A DNA stretch of 64,000 bases from Pukyongia sp. (GTDB lineage Bacteria; Bacteroidota; Bacteroidia; Flavobacteriales; Flavobacteriaceae), in assembly GCA_030148705.1 (NCBI GenBank), contig JASBSY010000014.1, positions 310,001 to 374,000 of the forward strand. Direction: 5' to 3'. Every line of letters starts with the position of its first letter. The stretch's first letter is position 1. The position numbers and the translations under genes were made by a program. The notes under the pieces were generated by a model. That model saw nothing but the letters and a program-made list of their open reading frames with translations. It made no database searches and had not been told where the DNA came from. Shown in pieces: positions 45,096 to 53,614 of this stretch.

Positions 45096-45767
45096 ATGGG
45101 AAAACTCTATCTGGTTCCCACCCCTATAGGAAATCTCAAAGACATAACTTTCAGAGCTATTGAAGTGTTGAAAGAGGCCGATCTTATTCTTGCGGAAGAC
45201 ACAAGGACCAGTGGTAAACTCCTTAAACATTACGCGATTGAAACCCCCATGCAATCGCACCACATGCACAATGAACACAAAACCACCGAACAGCTTGTAA
45301 ACAGGATAGTTGCCGGCGATATCGTTGCTTTGATCAGCGATGCAGGGACCCCGGCCATCAGCGACCCGGGATTTTTGCTTACCCGGGCGTGTATAGAGCG
45401 GGGGGTAGAGGTCGACTGTCTTCCCGGAGCAACAGCTTTTGTTCCCGCACTGGTTAATAGCGGGATACCAAATGATCGTTTTGTATTTGAGGGGTTTTTA
45501 CCGGTGAAGAAAGGCCGACAAACACGCTTACAATTACTGGCCGAGGAATCGCGGACGATAGTGCTGTACGAATCTCCTCATAAGCTCGTGAAGACGCTTG
45601 CGCAGCTTGCAGATTACTTTGGCGAAGAACGAAGAGTCTCTGTGTCCAGAGAACTCACTAAGGTTTATGAGGAGACCATTCGCGGCACCCTAAAAGAAGT
45701 CGAGGATCATTTTCGCAATAAGCCACCTAAAGGGGAAATCGTACTTATAGTGGAGGGAAAAAAATAA
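45096..45767 (+). CDS. rsmI: 16S rRNA (cytidine(1402)-2'-O)-methyltransferase
   Basis: This enzyme 2'-O-methylates C1402 in 16S rRNA with SAM. The 223-residue protein has the RsmI blocks LYLVPTPIGNLKDITFRAIEVLKEADLILAEDTR, LISDAGTPAISDPGFLL, CLPGATAFVPALVNSG and the C-terminal ESPHKLVKTLAQL. Length is slightly shorter than E. coli RsmI (286) because the C-terminal part is trimmed. Start codon ATG at 45096 is the only credible one. Confidence 0.95.
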   Translation: MGKLYLVPTPIGNLKDITFRAIEVLKEADLILAEDTRTSGKLLKHYAIETPMQSHHMHNEHKTTEQLVNRIVAGDIVALISDAGTPAISDPGFLLTRACIERGVEVDCLPGATAFVPALVNSGIPNDRFVFEGFLPVKKGRQTRLQLLAEESRTIVLYESPHKLVKTLAQLADYFGEERRVSVSRELTKVYEETIRGTLKEVEDHFRNKPPKGEIVLIVEGKK

Positions 45768-45810
45768 ATTGATTATTCCGGTTTTTACTTCTGAAGTTCA
45801 TGGATTGGCA

Positions 45811-46536
45811 TCAGTCGCTGAATCGCATGACATCAAATGCATAAGCGGCTTTCACCTTTGCCTGAAGTAAGATTATTGGCTCCAATTTATTGTACTCTTC
45901 GTCGAAATAAAAGATCTGTTGCTCATCGCTGTTTTTCTTTTTGCCAAAAATAGCATCCACTGATCCGAAAGCAGTGTAGAGAATTATGATATCGTAGTAA
46001 CTTCCATCGATTACTTTGCTGAAACGACTGCCACGGCGATCCCCGTTTATGTAGAAATGTTCATACTCCCGGTGGCCCTCCCGGGTCAGTCTGTAAATAA
46101 TTGTACCATCCTCTGCATAACCCAATTTATCCGATTCTCTGCGACCTTCGATATATGTTACTTCCGATTTCAGCTCCCCGGTGGGATAAAAGGATTTCTG
46201 TACGCCATCCCTAATATTATTACTGAAATGCCTTTCCCAAACCAGCGCACCTTCTCTGTTATAAAAACGGTGCAGCCCGTTAAGAAATCCATCTTTCAAC
46301 TGAAACTCCTCTGCTTTGATGCTATCGTGCACCACAATAAAGTGACCGGTCATTGGCTTATTTTCCTTATCTAGAAAACCCTTGCGATTTTTAGAATCGA
46401 TGTCGTAGGTGTAGTCTGAATAGGTAATCGTTTCGATCTGCCGCTGTCTCACTTCCTCAATGATCTCATTACAGGATAGTGTAAGCAGAGAAAGAAAGCC
46501 GAGGAGCATAAACCTTGCGTTCGTTGAATGGATCAT
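45811..46536 (-). CDS. MORN-like repeat lipoprotein
   Basis: This 241-residue lipoprotein has lipobox LTLSCN. It contains several MORN/YwqK-type repeats (FLNGLHRFYNREGALVWERHF, IRDGVQKSFYPTGELKSEVTY), a pattern that in Bacteroidota is often labelled toxin-antitoxin YwqK family without proof. The repeats suggest a scaffold role at the envelope. ATG options are residue 1 (46536) and residue 10. The AhpD-like gene upstream ends one base away. Confidence 0.8.
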   Translation of the reverse strand: MIHSTNARFMLLGFLSLLTLSCNEIIEEVRQRQIETITYSDYTYDIDSKNRKGFLDKENKPMTGHFIVVHDSIKAEEFQLKDGFLNGLHRFYNREGALVWERHFSNNIRDGVQKSFYPTGELKSEVTYIEGRRESDKLGYAEDGTIIYRLTREGHREYEHFYINGDRRGSRFSKVIDGSYYDIIILYTAFGSVDAIFGKKKNSDEQQIFYFDEEYNKLEPIILLQAKVKAAYAFDVMRFSD

Positions 46537-46537
46537 G

Positions 46538-47128
46538 TTATAGATGTTTACCCTGATTCCAACCGTGTTTTCCCAGGTATTTTTCTCCGCTTTCTACCGC
46601 CCCGTCCTCAATAGAGGTACCCATAGAATCGTTCCAGCGATTGAGGTATCCGAACAGGGAAATAACCCCGAGCATTTCAACGATCTCCCCTTCGTTCCAG
46701 TGTTCATACAGGCGATTTTTAATTTCCTCGTCTACAGCATTCGGAACCTGGGAGGCAGCAAGTGAAAAGTCGAGAGCGGCCCGTTCGGCCTTGCTGAAAG
46801 CAGGATGGGTACGATATTCCCAAATATTATCCAGTTGTTCCTGTTCGGCACCATAGCGTTCTGCAGCTCGAATGGCATGCGCCTGGCAGTAGCGACAGCC
46901 TGTTGCATTGCTACTTACCCAGGCAATCATCCTCTTTAGTGCTGAAGTTACTCTTCCTTCATTGGCCATGACCGCCTTATTGAGGTTTATAAAGGCCTTA
47001 CTGATGGCCGGACGGTGTTGCATGGTAAGCACACTATTGGGACAAAAACCCAGAGTTTCATTGAAGAATTCTGCCAGTTGCCTGGTTTCATTATCGTGAT
47101 TGGGGGAAAGGGGAGATACAAGAGGCAT
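46538..47128 (-). CDS. Carboxymuconolactone decarboxylase / AhpD-like protein
   Basis: This 196-residue all-helical protein contains the AhpD redox motif CRYCQAHAIRAAERYG with a CxxC pair followed by His. Such proteins reduce peroxidases or act as small peroxidases; the partner is not encoded nearby. The sequence also has KRMIAWVSSNATGC just before. Promoter candidates TTTTG (47179-47183) and TACTTTAG (47150-47157) lie upstream. It is probably transcribed with the MORN-like lipoprotein. Confidence 0.86.
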   Translation of the reverse strand: MPLVSPLSPNHDNETRQLAEFFNETLGFCPNSVLTMQHRPAISKAFINLNKAVMANEGRVTSALKRMIAWVSSNATGCRYCQAHAIRAAERYGAEQEQLDNIWEYRTHPAFSKAERAALDFSLAASQVPNAVDEEIKNRLYEHWNEGEIVEMLGVISLFGYLNRWNDSMGTSIEDGAVESGEKYLGKHGWNQGKHL

Positions 47129-47149
47129 GAAATGGTTTTTAGGAGTTTT

Positions 47150-47183
47150 CTAAAGTACGAAAACTGCAAGTCAATTTCCAAAA
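47150..47183 (-). promoter_or_regulatory. Putative promoter of the AhpD-like gene
   Basis: Minus-strand TTTTG (47179-47183), a 21-base spacer and TACTTTAG (47150-47157; seven of eight to TAnnTTTG) lie 21 bases before the ATG at 47128. Confidence 0.4.
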
Positions 47184-47314
47184 TCATTTAAATTTGTATT
47201 TTTACACAACAGTTCAACTCCTCAATCAAATAAAGCAGATAACAGTCACAGAATCACTTTCACAATCTTCAATACGAGCTTGAGTTTGTGCTTTTTATTT
47301 GTTGAACACCCATT

Positions 47315-49006
47315 ATGCGCTGGAATCTTAAACCTAAACCCGACCCTGATAAAGTCGAATCGCTTTGTAATTCATTAGAAGTTGAACCTGTAATAGCCGC
47401 TTTACTTATCCAAAGGGGGATTGAGACCTTCGAACAGGCGAAGGAATTCTTTAGACCCCAATTGTCCGATCTTCACGACCCGATGTTAATGAAGGATATG
47501 GATCGTGCCGTGGCACGAATAGAACGAGCTGTTGCCGAAGGTGAGAATATTCTAATTTACGGAGATTACGATGTAGATGGCACAACCAGTGTTGCCCTGA
47601 TGTCGTCATATCTCCGTACCTATTATCCCCATGTGAGCACCTATATTCCCGATCGTTACGAAGAAGGATACGGGGTTTCTTTTATGGGAATCGATTTCGC
47701 GGCAGATAACGATTTCAGCCTGATCATCGCACTGGATTGTGGAATAAAGGCCATAGATAAAGTTGAGTATGCAAGCCGGAAGGGAATCGACTTTATTATT
47801 TGCGACCACCATCGCCCCGGCGATGTGTTGCCGGCTGCCGTGGCCGTGCTGGACCCGAAGCGACTCGATTGCAACTATCCGTACAAAGAATTATGCGGCT
47901 GCGGGGTAGGATTTAAACTGGTGCAGGCACTTGCCAATAATAAGGATCAAACTATTGAAGACCTGCTGCTCTACCTCGATCTTGTGGTTACAGCCATTGG
48001 TGCCGATATTGTTCCAATTACCGGTGAAAACAGGGTACTGGCCTATTACGGTTTGAAGGTAATCAATTCGAACCCCAGGCCGGGGTTTAAGGCCATTGTA
48101 AAACAGCTGAAAAAAAAATCCCTGAATATCACCGATGTGGTCTTTATCATTGCTCCCAGGATAAATGCCGCCGGCCGAATGAAGCACGGCAATCATGCGG
48201 TATCGTTGTTGATCGAGACGGTCCAGGCCAAAGCAGATGAATTTGCAAAGGATATCGAAGAATTCAACACTGAAAGACGGGATACGGACAAGCTTATTAC
48301 CGAAGAGGCCTTAAAACAGATTAGGGAAAATAAAGAAGAAGAAAGGCTCACGACGGTAGTTTATAATGAAAACTGGCATAAGGGAGTTATCGGGATTGTA
48401 GCTTCCCGACTCACGGAAACCTATTACCGCCCAACCCTGGTATTTACGAAAAGCGGCGAGAAACTTGCCGCATCTGCCCGATCGGTACGGGGATTCGATG
48501 TGTATAATGCGCTTGAAGGTTGCGCCGATCATATCGAACAGTTTGGAGGACACATGTATGCGGCAGGTCTAACCCTAAAAGAGGAGAATTACCCGGCCTT
48601 TAAAGATAGTTTCGAGCGGGTTGTTTCAGACACCATTGACCCGCTATTGCTAACGCCCGAATTAAGAATCGATGCCCGTATTGATCTGGCTGAAATTAAC
48701 CCGCGATTCTACCGAATACTGAAACAATTTGCGCCCTTCGGCCCGGGAAATCAAAACCCGGTCTTTATGTCGGAAAATGTAATGGATACCGGGGCGGGAA
48801 AATGTGTAGGTTCAGACAAGTCGCATTTACGCCTGGTAGTGAGACAGGGAAGCAGCAGGCCTTTGACGGGGATAGGGTTTGGATTGGGCGATAAGGAATC
48901 CGTGGCCTGCGGGGGGAAACCTTTTAAAATAGCCTATAGCCTTGATGAAAATGAATGGCAGGGAATTGTAAACCTTCAATTGCGTATAAAGGATATTAAA
49001 GAATAA
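47315..49006 (+). CDS. recJ: Single-stranded-DNA-specific exonuclease RecJ
   Basis: This 5'-to-3' exonuclease resects DNA for recombination and mismatch repair. The 563-residue protein has DHH-family motifs YGDYDVDGTTSVA (about 86-98) with the metal-binding aspartates and CDHHRPGD (about 160-168), then the DHHA1 domain (HKGVIGIVASRLTE and GGHMYAAG) and a C-terminal OB fold (about 455-563). The spacing fits bacterial RecJ. It faces lpxH across four bases. Confidence 0.96.
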   Translation: MRWNLKPKPDPDKVESLCNSLEVEPVIAALLIQRGIETFEQAKEFFRPQLSDLHDPMLMKDMDRAVARIERAVAEGENILIYGDYDVDGTTSVALMSSYLRTYYPHVSTYIPDRYEEGYGVSFMGIDFAADNDFSLIIALDCGIKAIDKVEYASRKGIDFIICDHHRPGDVLPAAVAVLDPKRLDCNYPYKELCGCGVGFKLVQALANNKDQTIEDLLLYLDLVVTAIGADIVPITGENRVLAYYGLKVINSNPRPGFKAIVKQLKKKSLNITDVVFIIAPRINAAGRMKHGNHAVSLLIETVQAKADEFAKDIEEFNTERRDTDKLITEEALKQIRENKEEERLTTVVYNENWHKGVIGIVASRLTETYYRPTLVFTKSGEKLAASARSVRGFDVYNALEGCADHIEQFGGHMYAAGLTLKEENYPAFKDSFERVVSDTIDPLLLTPELRIDARIDLAEINPRFYRILKQFAPFGPGNQNPVFMSENVMDTGAGKCVGSDKSHLRLVVRQGSSRPLTGIGFGLGDKESVACGGKPFKIAYSLDENEWQGIVNLQLRIKDIKE

Positions 49007-49010
49007 AGTA

Positions 49011-49766
49011 TTATTCGAATTCTTTAAGGCTGAAGTTTTCTCCGTCGAACTCGCCATAGGTATAATGACTTATCCAGTCGCCGAGATTGTAATAGACCGA
49101 TTTTTCCGAAACGTTAATTGTCATAGGCATATGTCGGTGACCGAACACGAAATAGTCGTAATGCTTGCTTTCAAGTTTGCGTCTGGCATATTGAGCCAGC
49201 CACTCGTTTTCTTCCCCCAGGAATTTCTTGTCCTCTTCCCCGGAGATCAATCTATTCTTTACCGACAAATGCTGGGCGATTCGCATGCCCAGTTCGGGAT
49301 GAAGCCACCTGAATAGCCATTTGAAGAACGGATTGGTGAATACCTTTTTCATTCGTTTGTAGCCTACATCCCCCGGCCCTTTGCCGTCACCATGGCCGAT
49401 AAGGAATATCTTGTCATTAAACTGAAATTCTTTAGGTTCTCGATAGATAGGGATGTTGAGTTCAGTTTCGAAATAATCGCGCATCCACAGATCGTGGTTT
49501 CCCACAAAAAAGTGAATCGGGATGCCGCTGTCGCTTAGTTCCGCGAGTTTACCAAGCACTCTCACAAATCCACGGGGGACAACCGTTTTATACTCGAACC
49601 AAAAATCGAAGAGGTCGCCTAATAGAAATATGGCTGCTGCATCTTCTTTTACGGTGTCGAGCCAGCGTACAAATTTCTTCTCCCGCGGCAAACTGGCTTC
49701 AGGAGTAGGAGCACCCAAATGGTTATCGCTTGAAAAGTAAATTTTTTTACCTGCTGGGATCTGCAT
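49011..49766 (-). CDS. lpxH: UDP-2,3-diacylglucosamine diphosphatase
   Basis: This enzyme hydrolyses UDP-2,3-diacylglucosamine to lipid X in lipid A synthesis. The 251-residue calcineurin-like phosphoesterase shows metal motifs SDNHLG, LLGDLFDFWFEY, FVGNHDLWM, GHGDGKG and FGHRHMPM. Bacteroidota carry LpxH in place of LpxI. The promoter box TATCTTTG lies four bases before the ATG, so the message may be leaderless. Confidence 0.9.
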   Translation of the reverse strand: MQIPAGKKIYFSSDNHLGAPTPEASLPREKKFVRWLDTVKEDAAAIFLLGDLFDFWFEYKTVVPRGFVRVLGKLAELSDSGIPIHFFVGNHDLWMRDYFETELNIPIYREPKEFQFNDKIFLIGHGDGKGPGDVGYKRMKKVFTNPFFKWLFRWLHPELGMRIAQHLSVKNRLISGEEDKKFLGEENEWLAQYARRKLESKHYDYFVFGHRHMPMTINVSEKSVYYNLGDWISHYTYGEFDGENFSLKEFE

Positions 49767-49770
49767 GGTT

Positions 49771-49778
49771 CAAAGATA
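49771..49778 (-). promoter_or_regulatory. -7 box of lpxH
   Basis: TATCTTTG on the minus strand ends four bases before the lpxH ATG at 49766. Confidence 0.5.
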
Positions 49779-49843
49779 GAGAAAAACAGTCTGAGTTAGG
49801 ACGAATGGGATTGCTTATGACTTTACAGAGACAGTACATTCCA

Positions 49844-50293
49844 TTAATTCTCGGAAGCGAACCAGGAAGCATAACTGGATTCGGTTTCCTGCAGTTTTAA
49901 GGAGTGCAATTCCACATTTTCAGGCAGGCGTTGCTTTATTTTTTGTGCGAAATCAATCACCATCATTTCGCTGGTAGGTTGGTAATCGACCAGAAGAACA
50001 TTGTGCCCACGTGATTCGAGCTCTTGCGCTAATTCAACATGAGGCGTATTTTTATTGAAGACGGTCGCATGGTCGAACACATCTACTATTTCTTCTTTGA
50101 CGATCCTTTTCAAATCGCTGAAATCGATCACCATTCCATACTTTACATTAGCCGAATCATCGATTGGGTTGCCGATAACCGTTACGGACAATTTATAGCT
50201 GTGTCCGTGCACATTTCGGCATTTGCCATCGTAACCGTATAATGCGTGGCCGGTTTCGAAATTGAATTGTTTGGTGATTCGAATTTTATTCAT
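49844..50293 (-). CDS. queD: 6-carboxytetrahydropterin synthase
   Basis: This enzyme makes 6-carboxy-5,6,7,8-tetrahydropterin from dihydroneopterin triphosphate for queuosine synthesis. The 149-residue T-fold protein has the zinc ligands in FETGHALYG and CRNVHGHSYKL (two His plus the catalytic Cys) and the catalytic C-terminal QETESSYASWF. No queC or queE is adjacent. It is co-oriented with the MATE gene across a 27-base gap. Confidence 0.92.
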   Translation of the reverse strand: MNKIRITKQFNFETGHALYGYDGKCRNVHGHSYKLSVTVIGNPIDDSANVKYGMVIDFSDLKRIVKEEIVDVFDHATVFNKNTPHVELAQELESRGHNVLLVDYQPTSEMMVIDFAQKIKQRLPENVELHSLKLQETESSYASWFASEN

Positions 50294-50320
50294 ATCGACT
50301 TCAGAATTATGTAAAAGTAT

Positions 50321-51661
50321 TTATTTTTCTACTAAAGGCAGGTATTTATTCCTGTATTTAATCAGCAGTGCAACGGCCCTGTAGCCAATCCAAATCAGTA
50401 TGGCCAGCCATACACCGGTTAACCCCCATTCAAGATATCGGGCCAGATATAAGACGGGGATAAAGCCAAACAGCGTGGCCCCGAGAAGTACGTTTCGGAG
50501 ATATTTCATCTCACCCAGGCCTTTAAAGATCGCGTCCAGGGTAAAACCGAGTGCGTTAAGCGGCTGACTGATAAGCACCATAAAGAACATGCCGTAAAAG
50601 ATCGTTAAGACCTCGGTGTCCTTATTAAAGAGCCTGCCCAGCGGCTCATAGAAAATCAGCCCGGCCACCACCAGTATACTGGTTACTACGAGATTGTAAA
50701 GATTAACGCGTTTTGTGAGCTTCCAAAGAGAGTTGTAGTCCCCGGCTCCAAGCAGTTTACCACCAAGAATGTTGCCTGCTGCCCCATAACCGTCTATAAA
50801 GAATGCAGAAAAGAGCCAGATATTGATTGCAATGGCATGGGCTGCGATGTATTCCTTACCAAGGCCTGTGGCCTCCCTCACTGCCAGCATCAGGGCAGCG
50901 TTTAGGGCCAGGGAACGAACAAAGAGGTTAAAACTCATACTTACCAACCTGTTGATCTCCGGGTGTAGCGGAAACCTTAATCGCAAAGAAACTTCGGTTT
51001 TTTTGAGTAAAAGCACCAAAGACATCAGCGCCATGATTGCTTGTGCGATCAGACTGGCCCAGGCAGCGCCCTTGATGTTCATCGGTTGTAGAAACCCCTC
51101 GATCCCGTATACCAGGGCAAAATCCAGGCCTATGTTGATCACCGCCCCTGTTATGGCTATTGTCATAGGCCAATAGGTGTTTTGTAAACCCCTAAAAATG
51201 CCAAATACTGCGAAAGTGAATAAGGTTAACGGAAAGCCCCATACCCGGATATAATAATAATCCAGGCTAAAATCGAGAATAAGACCTTCGGCATTCAGCA
51301 GTTTAAAGATAGCTTCGGCAAAAAAATAGGTAGAAGAGAGTACAATGATACTAAGCGCGATGTTAAAATAAATGGCCTGTGCAGGGAATTTGTTGAGTTC
51401 TTTAAGTTTTCCCGCTCCCAGGTTTTGGGAAACGATGGCCGAGATCGCACTCCTGCTTTGTGCAAGGATCCAGATAAGCATGGATAGAAATGATCCTACA
51501 ATTCCCACTGCAGCCAGCGATTCTGTACCAAACTCAGGAATATTACCCACTATGGCAGCATCAGTGCTCGACAGGACGGGTTCTGCGATTCCGGATAAGA
51601 TTGCGGGTATGGCAAGTTGCTGAATCCGCTTGAAGGAAATATCGGTTTTTAGTGCTTTCAA
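50321..51661 (-). CDS. MATE family efflux transporter (DinF-like), TTG start
   Basis: This inner-membrane exporter expels drugs or metabolites with Na+ or H+ exchange. The 446-residue protein has twelve predicted membrane helices in two six-helix halves, beginning ISFKRIQQLAIPAILSGIAEPVLSSTDAAIVG, the MATE/DinF N terminus. Translation starts at a TTG (51661); the next methionine is about 50 residues in. The -7 box at 51666-51673 lies four bases upstream, which supports this start. The substrate is unknown. Confidence 0.9.
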   Translation of the reverse strand: MKALKTDISFKRIQQLAIPAILSGIAEPVLSSTDAAIVGNIPEFGTESLAAVGIVGSFLSMLIWILAQSRSAISAIVSQNLGAGKLKELNKFPAQAIYFNIALSIIVLSSTYFFAEAIFKLLNAEGLILDFSLDYYYIRVWGFPLTLFTFAVFGIFRGLQNTYWPMTIAITGAVINIGLDFALVYGIEGFLQPMNIKGAAWASLIAQAIMALMSLVLLLKKTEVSLRLRFPLHPEINRLVSMSFNLFVRSLALNAALMLAVREATGLGKEYIAAHAIAINIWLFSAFFIDGYGAAGNILGGKLLGAGDYNSLWKLTKRVNLYNLVVTSILVVAGLIFYEPLGRLFNKDTEVLTIFYGMFFMVLISQPLNALGFTLDAIFKGLGEMKYLRNVLLGATLFGFIPVLYLARYLEWGLTGVWLAILIWIGYRAVALLIKYRNKYLPLVEK

Positions 51662-51665
51662 GTTG

Positions 51666-51673
51666 CAAAAGTA
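51666..51673 (-). promoter_or_regulatory. -7 box of the MATE gene
   Basis: TACTTTTG on the minus strand ends four bases before the TTG start at 51661. Confidence 0.5.
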
Positions 51674-51730
51674 ACCATTACTTCAGAAATTAATCCCGAA
51701 GGTCTGATTTGAAAAATACGTGAGGACCGT

Positions 51731-52231
51731 TCATAGCACCAGTTCATAACAGTAAAAAGGGTATTCGCTTTGCTTGGGAAAATGGATTTCTTCCAGTCTT
51801 ATGTATTTTCTGGCCTCGTAAAAACGCTGATTTCTATGGTTTTTACTGAAGGTGTCCAGTCTTATTGAAACGCCCTTGTTGCGTAGAACGAGGGCTTCGG
51901 CAAAATCCATGGCTTTTCGGGCATAACCCTTCTTCTGATGTTCGGGATGTACTGCAAGTCGGTGAATGTAATAGTTGTTTCCGTCGGCTGTTAGCCATTT
52001 TACCTGTTTGTACACCAGGTCCTGAAATGTTGATATCACGATACATCCAACAATCGATTCTTCAGAAGTTATTACATACAATTCTCCACGATTTACATCG
52101 TTTTCCAGGGTCTTCCTATCTGGATAGTGTTCGTTCCATTGGTAAATTCCCCCTGAGGCCATTTTTTTACCACAGGCCTTGGTGAGATCAAGTATAGTAT
52201 CGATTTCGGAGGGTAAGGCTTTTCTTAACAT
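51731..52231 (-). CDS. GNAT family acetyltransferase
   Basis: This 166-residue protein begins MLRKALPSEIDTILDLTKAC and holds the GNAT acetyl-CoA block IHRLAVHPEHQKKGYARKAMDFAEA (R/Q-x-x-G-x-A) with the C-terminal DTFSKNHRNQRFYEARKYIRL. The frame extends upstream to 52387, but the ATG at 52231 removes 52 unrelated residues and fits the family length. The substrate is unknown. It is divergent from the tandem Usp gene. Confidence 0.85.
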   Translation of the reverse strand: MLRKALPSEIDTILDLTKACGKKMASGGIYQWNEHYPDRKTLENDVNRGELYVITSEESIVGCIVISTFQDLVYKQVKWLTADGNNYYIHRLAVHPEHQKKGYARKAMDFAEALVLRNKGVSIRLDTFSKNHRNQRFYEARKYIRLEEIHFPKQSEYPFYCYELVL

Positions 52232-52240
52232 TTTAAAGCG

Positions 52241-52248
52241 TAATTTTG
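52241..52248 (+). promoter_or_regulatory. -7 box of the second Usp gene
   Basis: TAATTTTG lies 32 bases before the Usp ATG at 52281. Confidence 0.4.
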
Positions 52249-52280
52249 CTAAAATAAAGAAAATCGAAATTGAGTTGGGT

Positions 52281-53072
52281 ATGAAAAATATTTTGGTACC
52301 TGTAGGGTCTACAGAAAACGGGATAAATAATCTTAAGTACGCGGTAAACTTCGCTACTATGAGCGGGGCCACGGTGTATTTGATCAATATCTATAAAGCA
52401 ATGTCCAAGGCCGGGGGAATGAGTAAGGTAACCCAGTTTGCCATGGAAGAGAACGAGGCTCAATTGGAGGAAGTGCTTAATGCAGTGGACACCCAGGGGG
52501 TTGAGGTAATTGCCAAACCCATCAAGGGAGATCCGTTTGAAGGAATTGCCAGAGTGTCCAAACAACTCAATATAGATCTTATCATACTGTGCCCACAGAG
52601 TGTGGACATCAGGGATGAGGTGTACCTGGGCAGTGTCACGGGAAAATTGGTGAAACAAACAGAGATCCCTTTGTTGATCGTCCCCAGAAATTTTTTATTC
52701 CGAAAGGCCGAGTCCATTTTACTGGCGGTTAAACAACCGAGTTTTGGAAGCCCGAAAGAGTTAAAACCCTTGCGCGACCTGCTTAAATTGTTTTCTGCCA
52801 AACTGCATGTGCTTCGGGTTAAAACGCCGGATAGTGCCAACAGAGAAATGGAAATAGATCCCGACTTGCGCGAATTAGCTGCCTCGTTCAGGGAAACAGA
52901 TAATGCAACGATCTATCACGGGGTGCTGGAACACTTTCAATCTCATAATCCCGATATTTTATGTGTTGTAAGGAGAAAACGGGGCTTTTTTCAGAAGTTG
53001 TGGGAAAAGAATACGGTACTGAAAAAGGAATTCTATACATCCAAACCTCTGCTTGTTATAACAGGGTCTTAG
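52281..53072 (+). CDS. Universal stress protein, tandem UspA
   Basis: This 263-residue protein has two UspA folds, with MKNILVPVGSTENGINNLKYA at the start and a nucleotide-type loop in LCPQSVDIRDEVYLGSVTGKLVKQ (about 120-140). The second half (about 145-263) lacks the glycine-rich loop. The frame reaches upstream to 52179, but the ATG at 52281 is the family start. It is the second tandem Usp in the window, and unlike the first has no transporter partner. Confidence 0.88.
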   Translation: MKNILVPVGSTENGINNLKYAVNFATMSGATVYLINIYKAMSKAGGMSKVTQFAMEENEAQLEEVLNAVDTQGVEVIAKPIKGDPFEGIARVSKQLNIDLIILCPQSVDIRDEVYLGSVTGKLVKQTEIPLLIVPRNFLFRKAESILLAVKQPSFGSPKELKPLRDLLKLFSAKLHVLRVKTPDSANREMEIDPDLRELAASFRETDNATIYHGVLEHFQSHNPDILCVVRRKRGFFQKLWEKNTVLKKEFYTSKPLLVITGS

Positions 53073-53124
53073 TCTGTGAACTAAAATTCAGTCCTCGATC
53101 GCAAAAGCGGAAAAATCTATACTT
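53073..53124. other. Short convergent gap
   Basis: This gap lies between the Usp stop and the end of the membrane peptide frame. I see no hairpin or promoter in it. Confidence 0.3.
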
Positions 53125-53208
53125 CTAAAGTCGTTCCTTGATCTCTATAAAGAGCATCATAAGAAGACAAAATAAAATGCTGGCTACGGCAAGTCCACCT
53201 ACTCCCAT
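53125..53208 (-). CDS. Predicted 27-residue single-pass membrane peptide
   Basis: An ATG (53206-53208) opens a 27-codon frame ending at TAG (53125-53127). The product starts MGVGGLAVASILFCLLMMLF, a single strongly hydrophobic helix, and ends with charged IEIKERL, so it probably sits in the inner membrane with the tail in the cytoplasm. A TATCTTTA sequence (seven of eight to TAnnTTTG) lies 21 bases upstream on the same strand. It faces the Usp gene. I do not recognise a family. Coding is inferred from the membrane-protein composition only. Confidence 0.5.
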   Translation of the reverse strand: MGVGGLAVASILFCLLMMLFIEIKERL

Positions 53209-53243
53209 ATTCAATTATTTGGTTTGGAAATTAAAGATATAAA

Positions 53244-53269
53244 AAAACCAGCACTTTCGTACTGGTTTT
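53244..53269 (-). terminator. tRNA-Ala terminator, copy 1
   Basis: Minus-strand AAAACCAGTAC, loop GAAA, GTGCTGGTTTT: an 11-pair stem with one G-U pair and a GNRA tetraloop, followed by Ts. Confidence 0.8.
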
Positions 53270-53410
53270 CTGCTTGATGTGGAGCATATCGGAGTGGTTT
53301 TACCCGGCCTCACAGCCCCGCTGCTGCAAATAGAAAACCGGCCATTGTTCCAATGTCCTTTCTTTAGTTCCTTCGAATACTCGGGCCAGCCCGGATTCTC
53401 CGGAACTAAA

Positions 53411-53436
53411 AAAACCAGCACTTTCGTACTGGTTTT
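53411..53436 (-). terminator. tRNA-Ala terminator, copy 2
   Basis: Identical hairpin to copy 1, 167 bases away, with the same T run. Confidence 0.8.
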
Positions 53437-53578
53437 CTGCTTGATGTGGAGCATATCGGAGTGGTTTTACCCGGCCTCACAGCCCCGCTGCTGCAAATAG
53501 AAAACCGGCCATTGTTCCAATGTCCTTTCTTTAGTTCCGTCGAATTCTCGGGCCAGCCCGGATTACTTCGGAACTAAA

Positions 53579-53604
53579 AAAACCAGCACTTTCGTACTGG
53601 TTTT
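53579..53604 (-). terminator. tRNA-Ala terminator, native copy
   Basis: The same hairpin, 10 bases after the tRNA 3' end. This is the copy that would first terminate tRNA-Ala transcription. Confidence 0.88.
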
Positions 53605-53614
53605 CTGCTTGATG

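Noticed and set aside
45811-46536. Toxin-antitoxin component (YwqK label)
   Set aside because: It has a lipobox and no toxin partner, and the MORN-like repeats explain the similarity.
52232-52387. Long N-terminal extension of the GNAT
   Set aside because: It reads through the divergent Usp promoter region, and the residues are not GNAT-like.
53296-53407. Remnant of a GIY-YIG or other tRNA-linked coding gene in the repeat spacer
   Set aside because: No motif of that family could be read in any frame, so I do not name a gene.
53215-53454. Open frames of 79 (minus) and 73 (plus, 53279-53500) residues in the repeat region
   Set aside because: They run through terminators and the tRNA fragment, change frame between the 167- and 168-base units, and look like shadows of the repeat.
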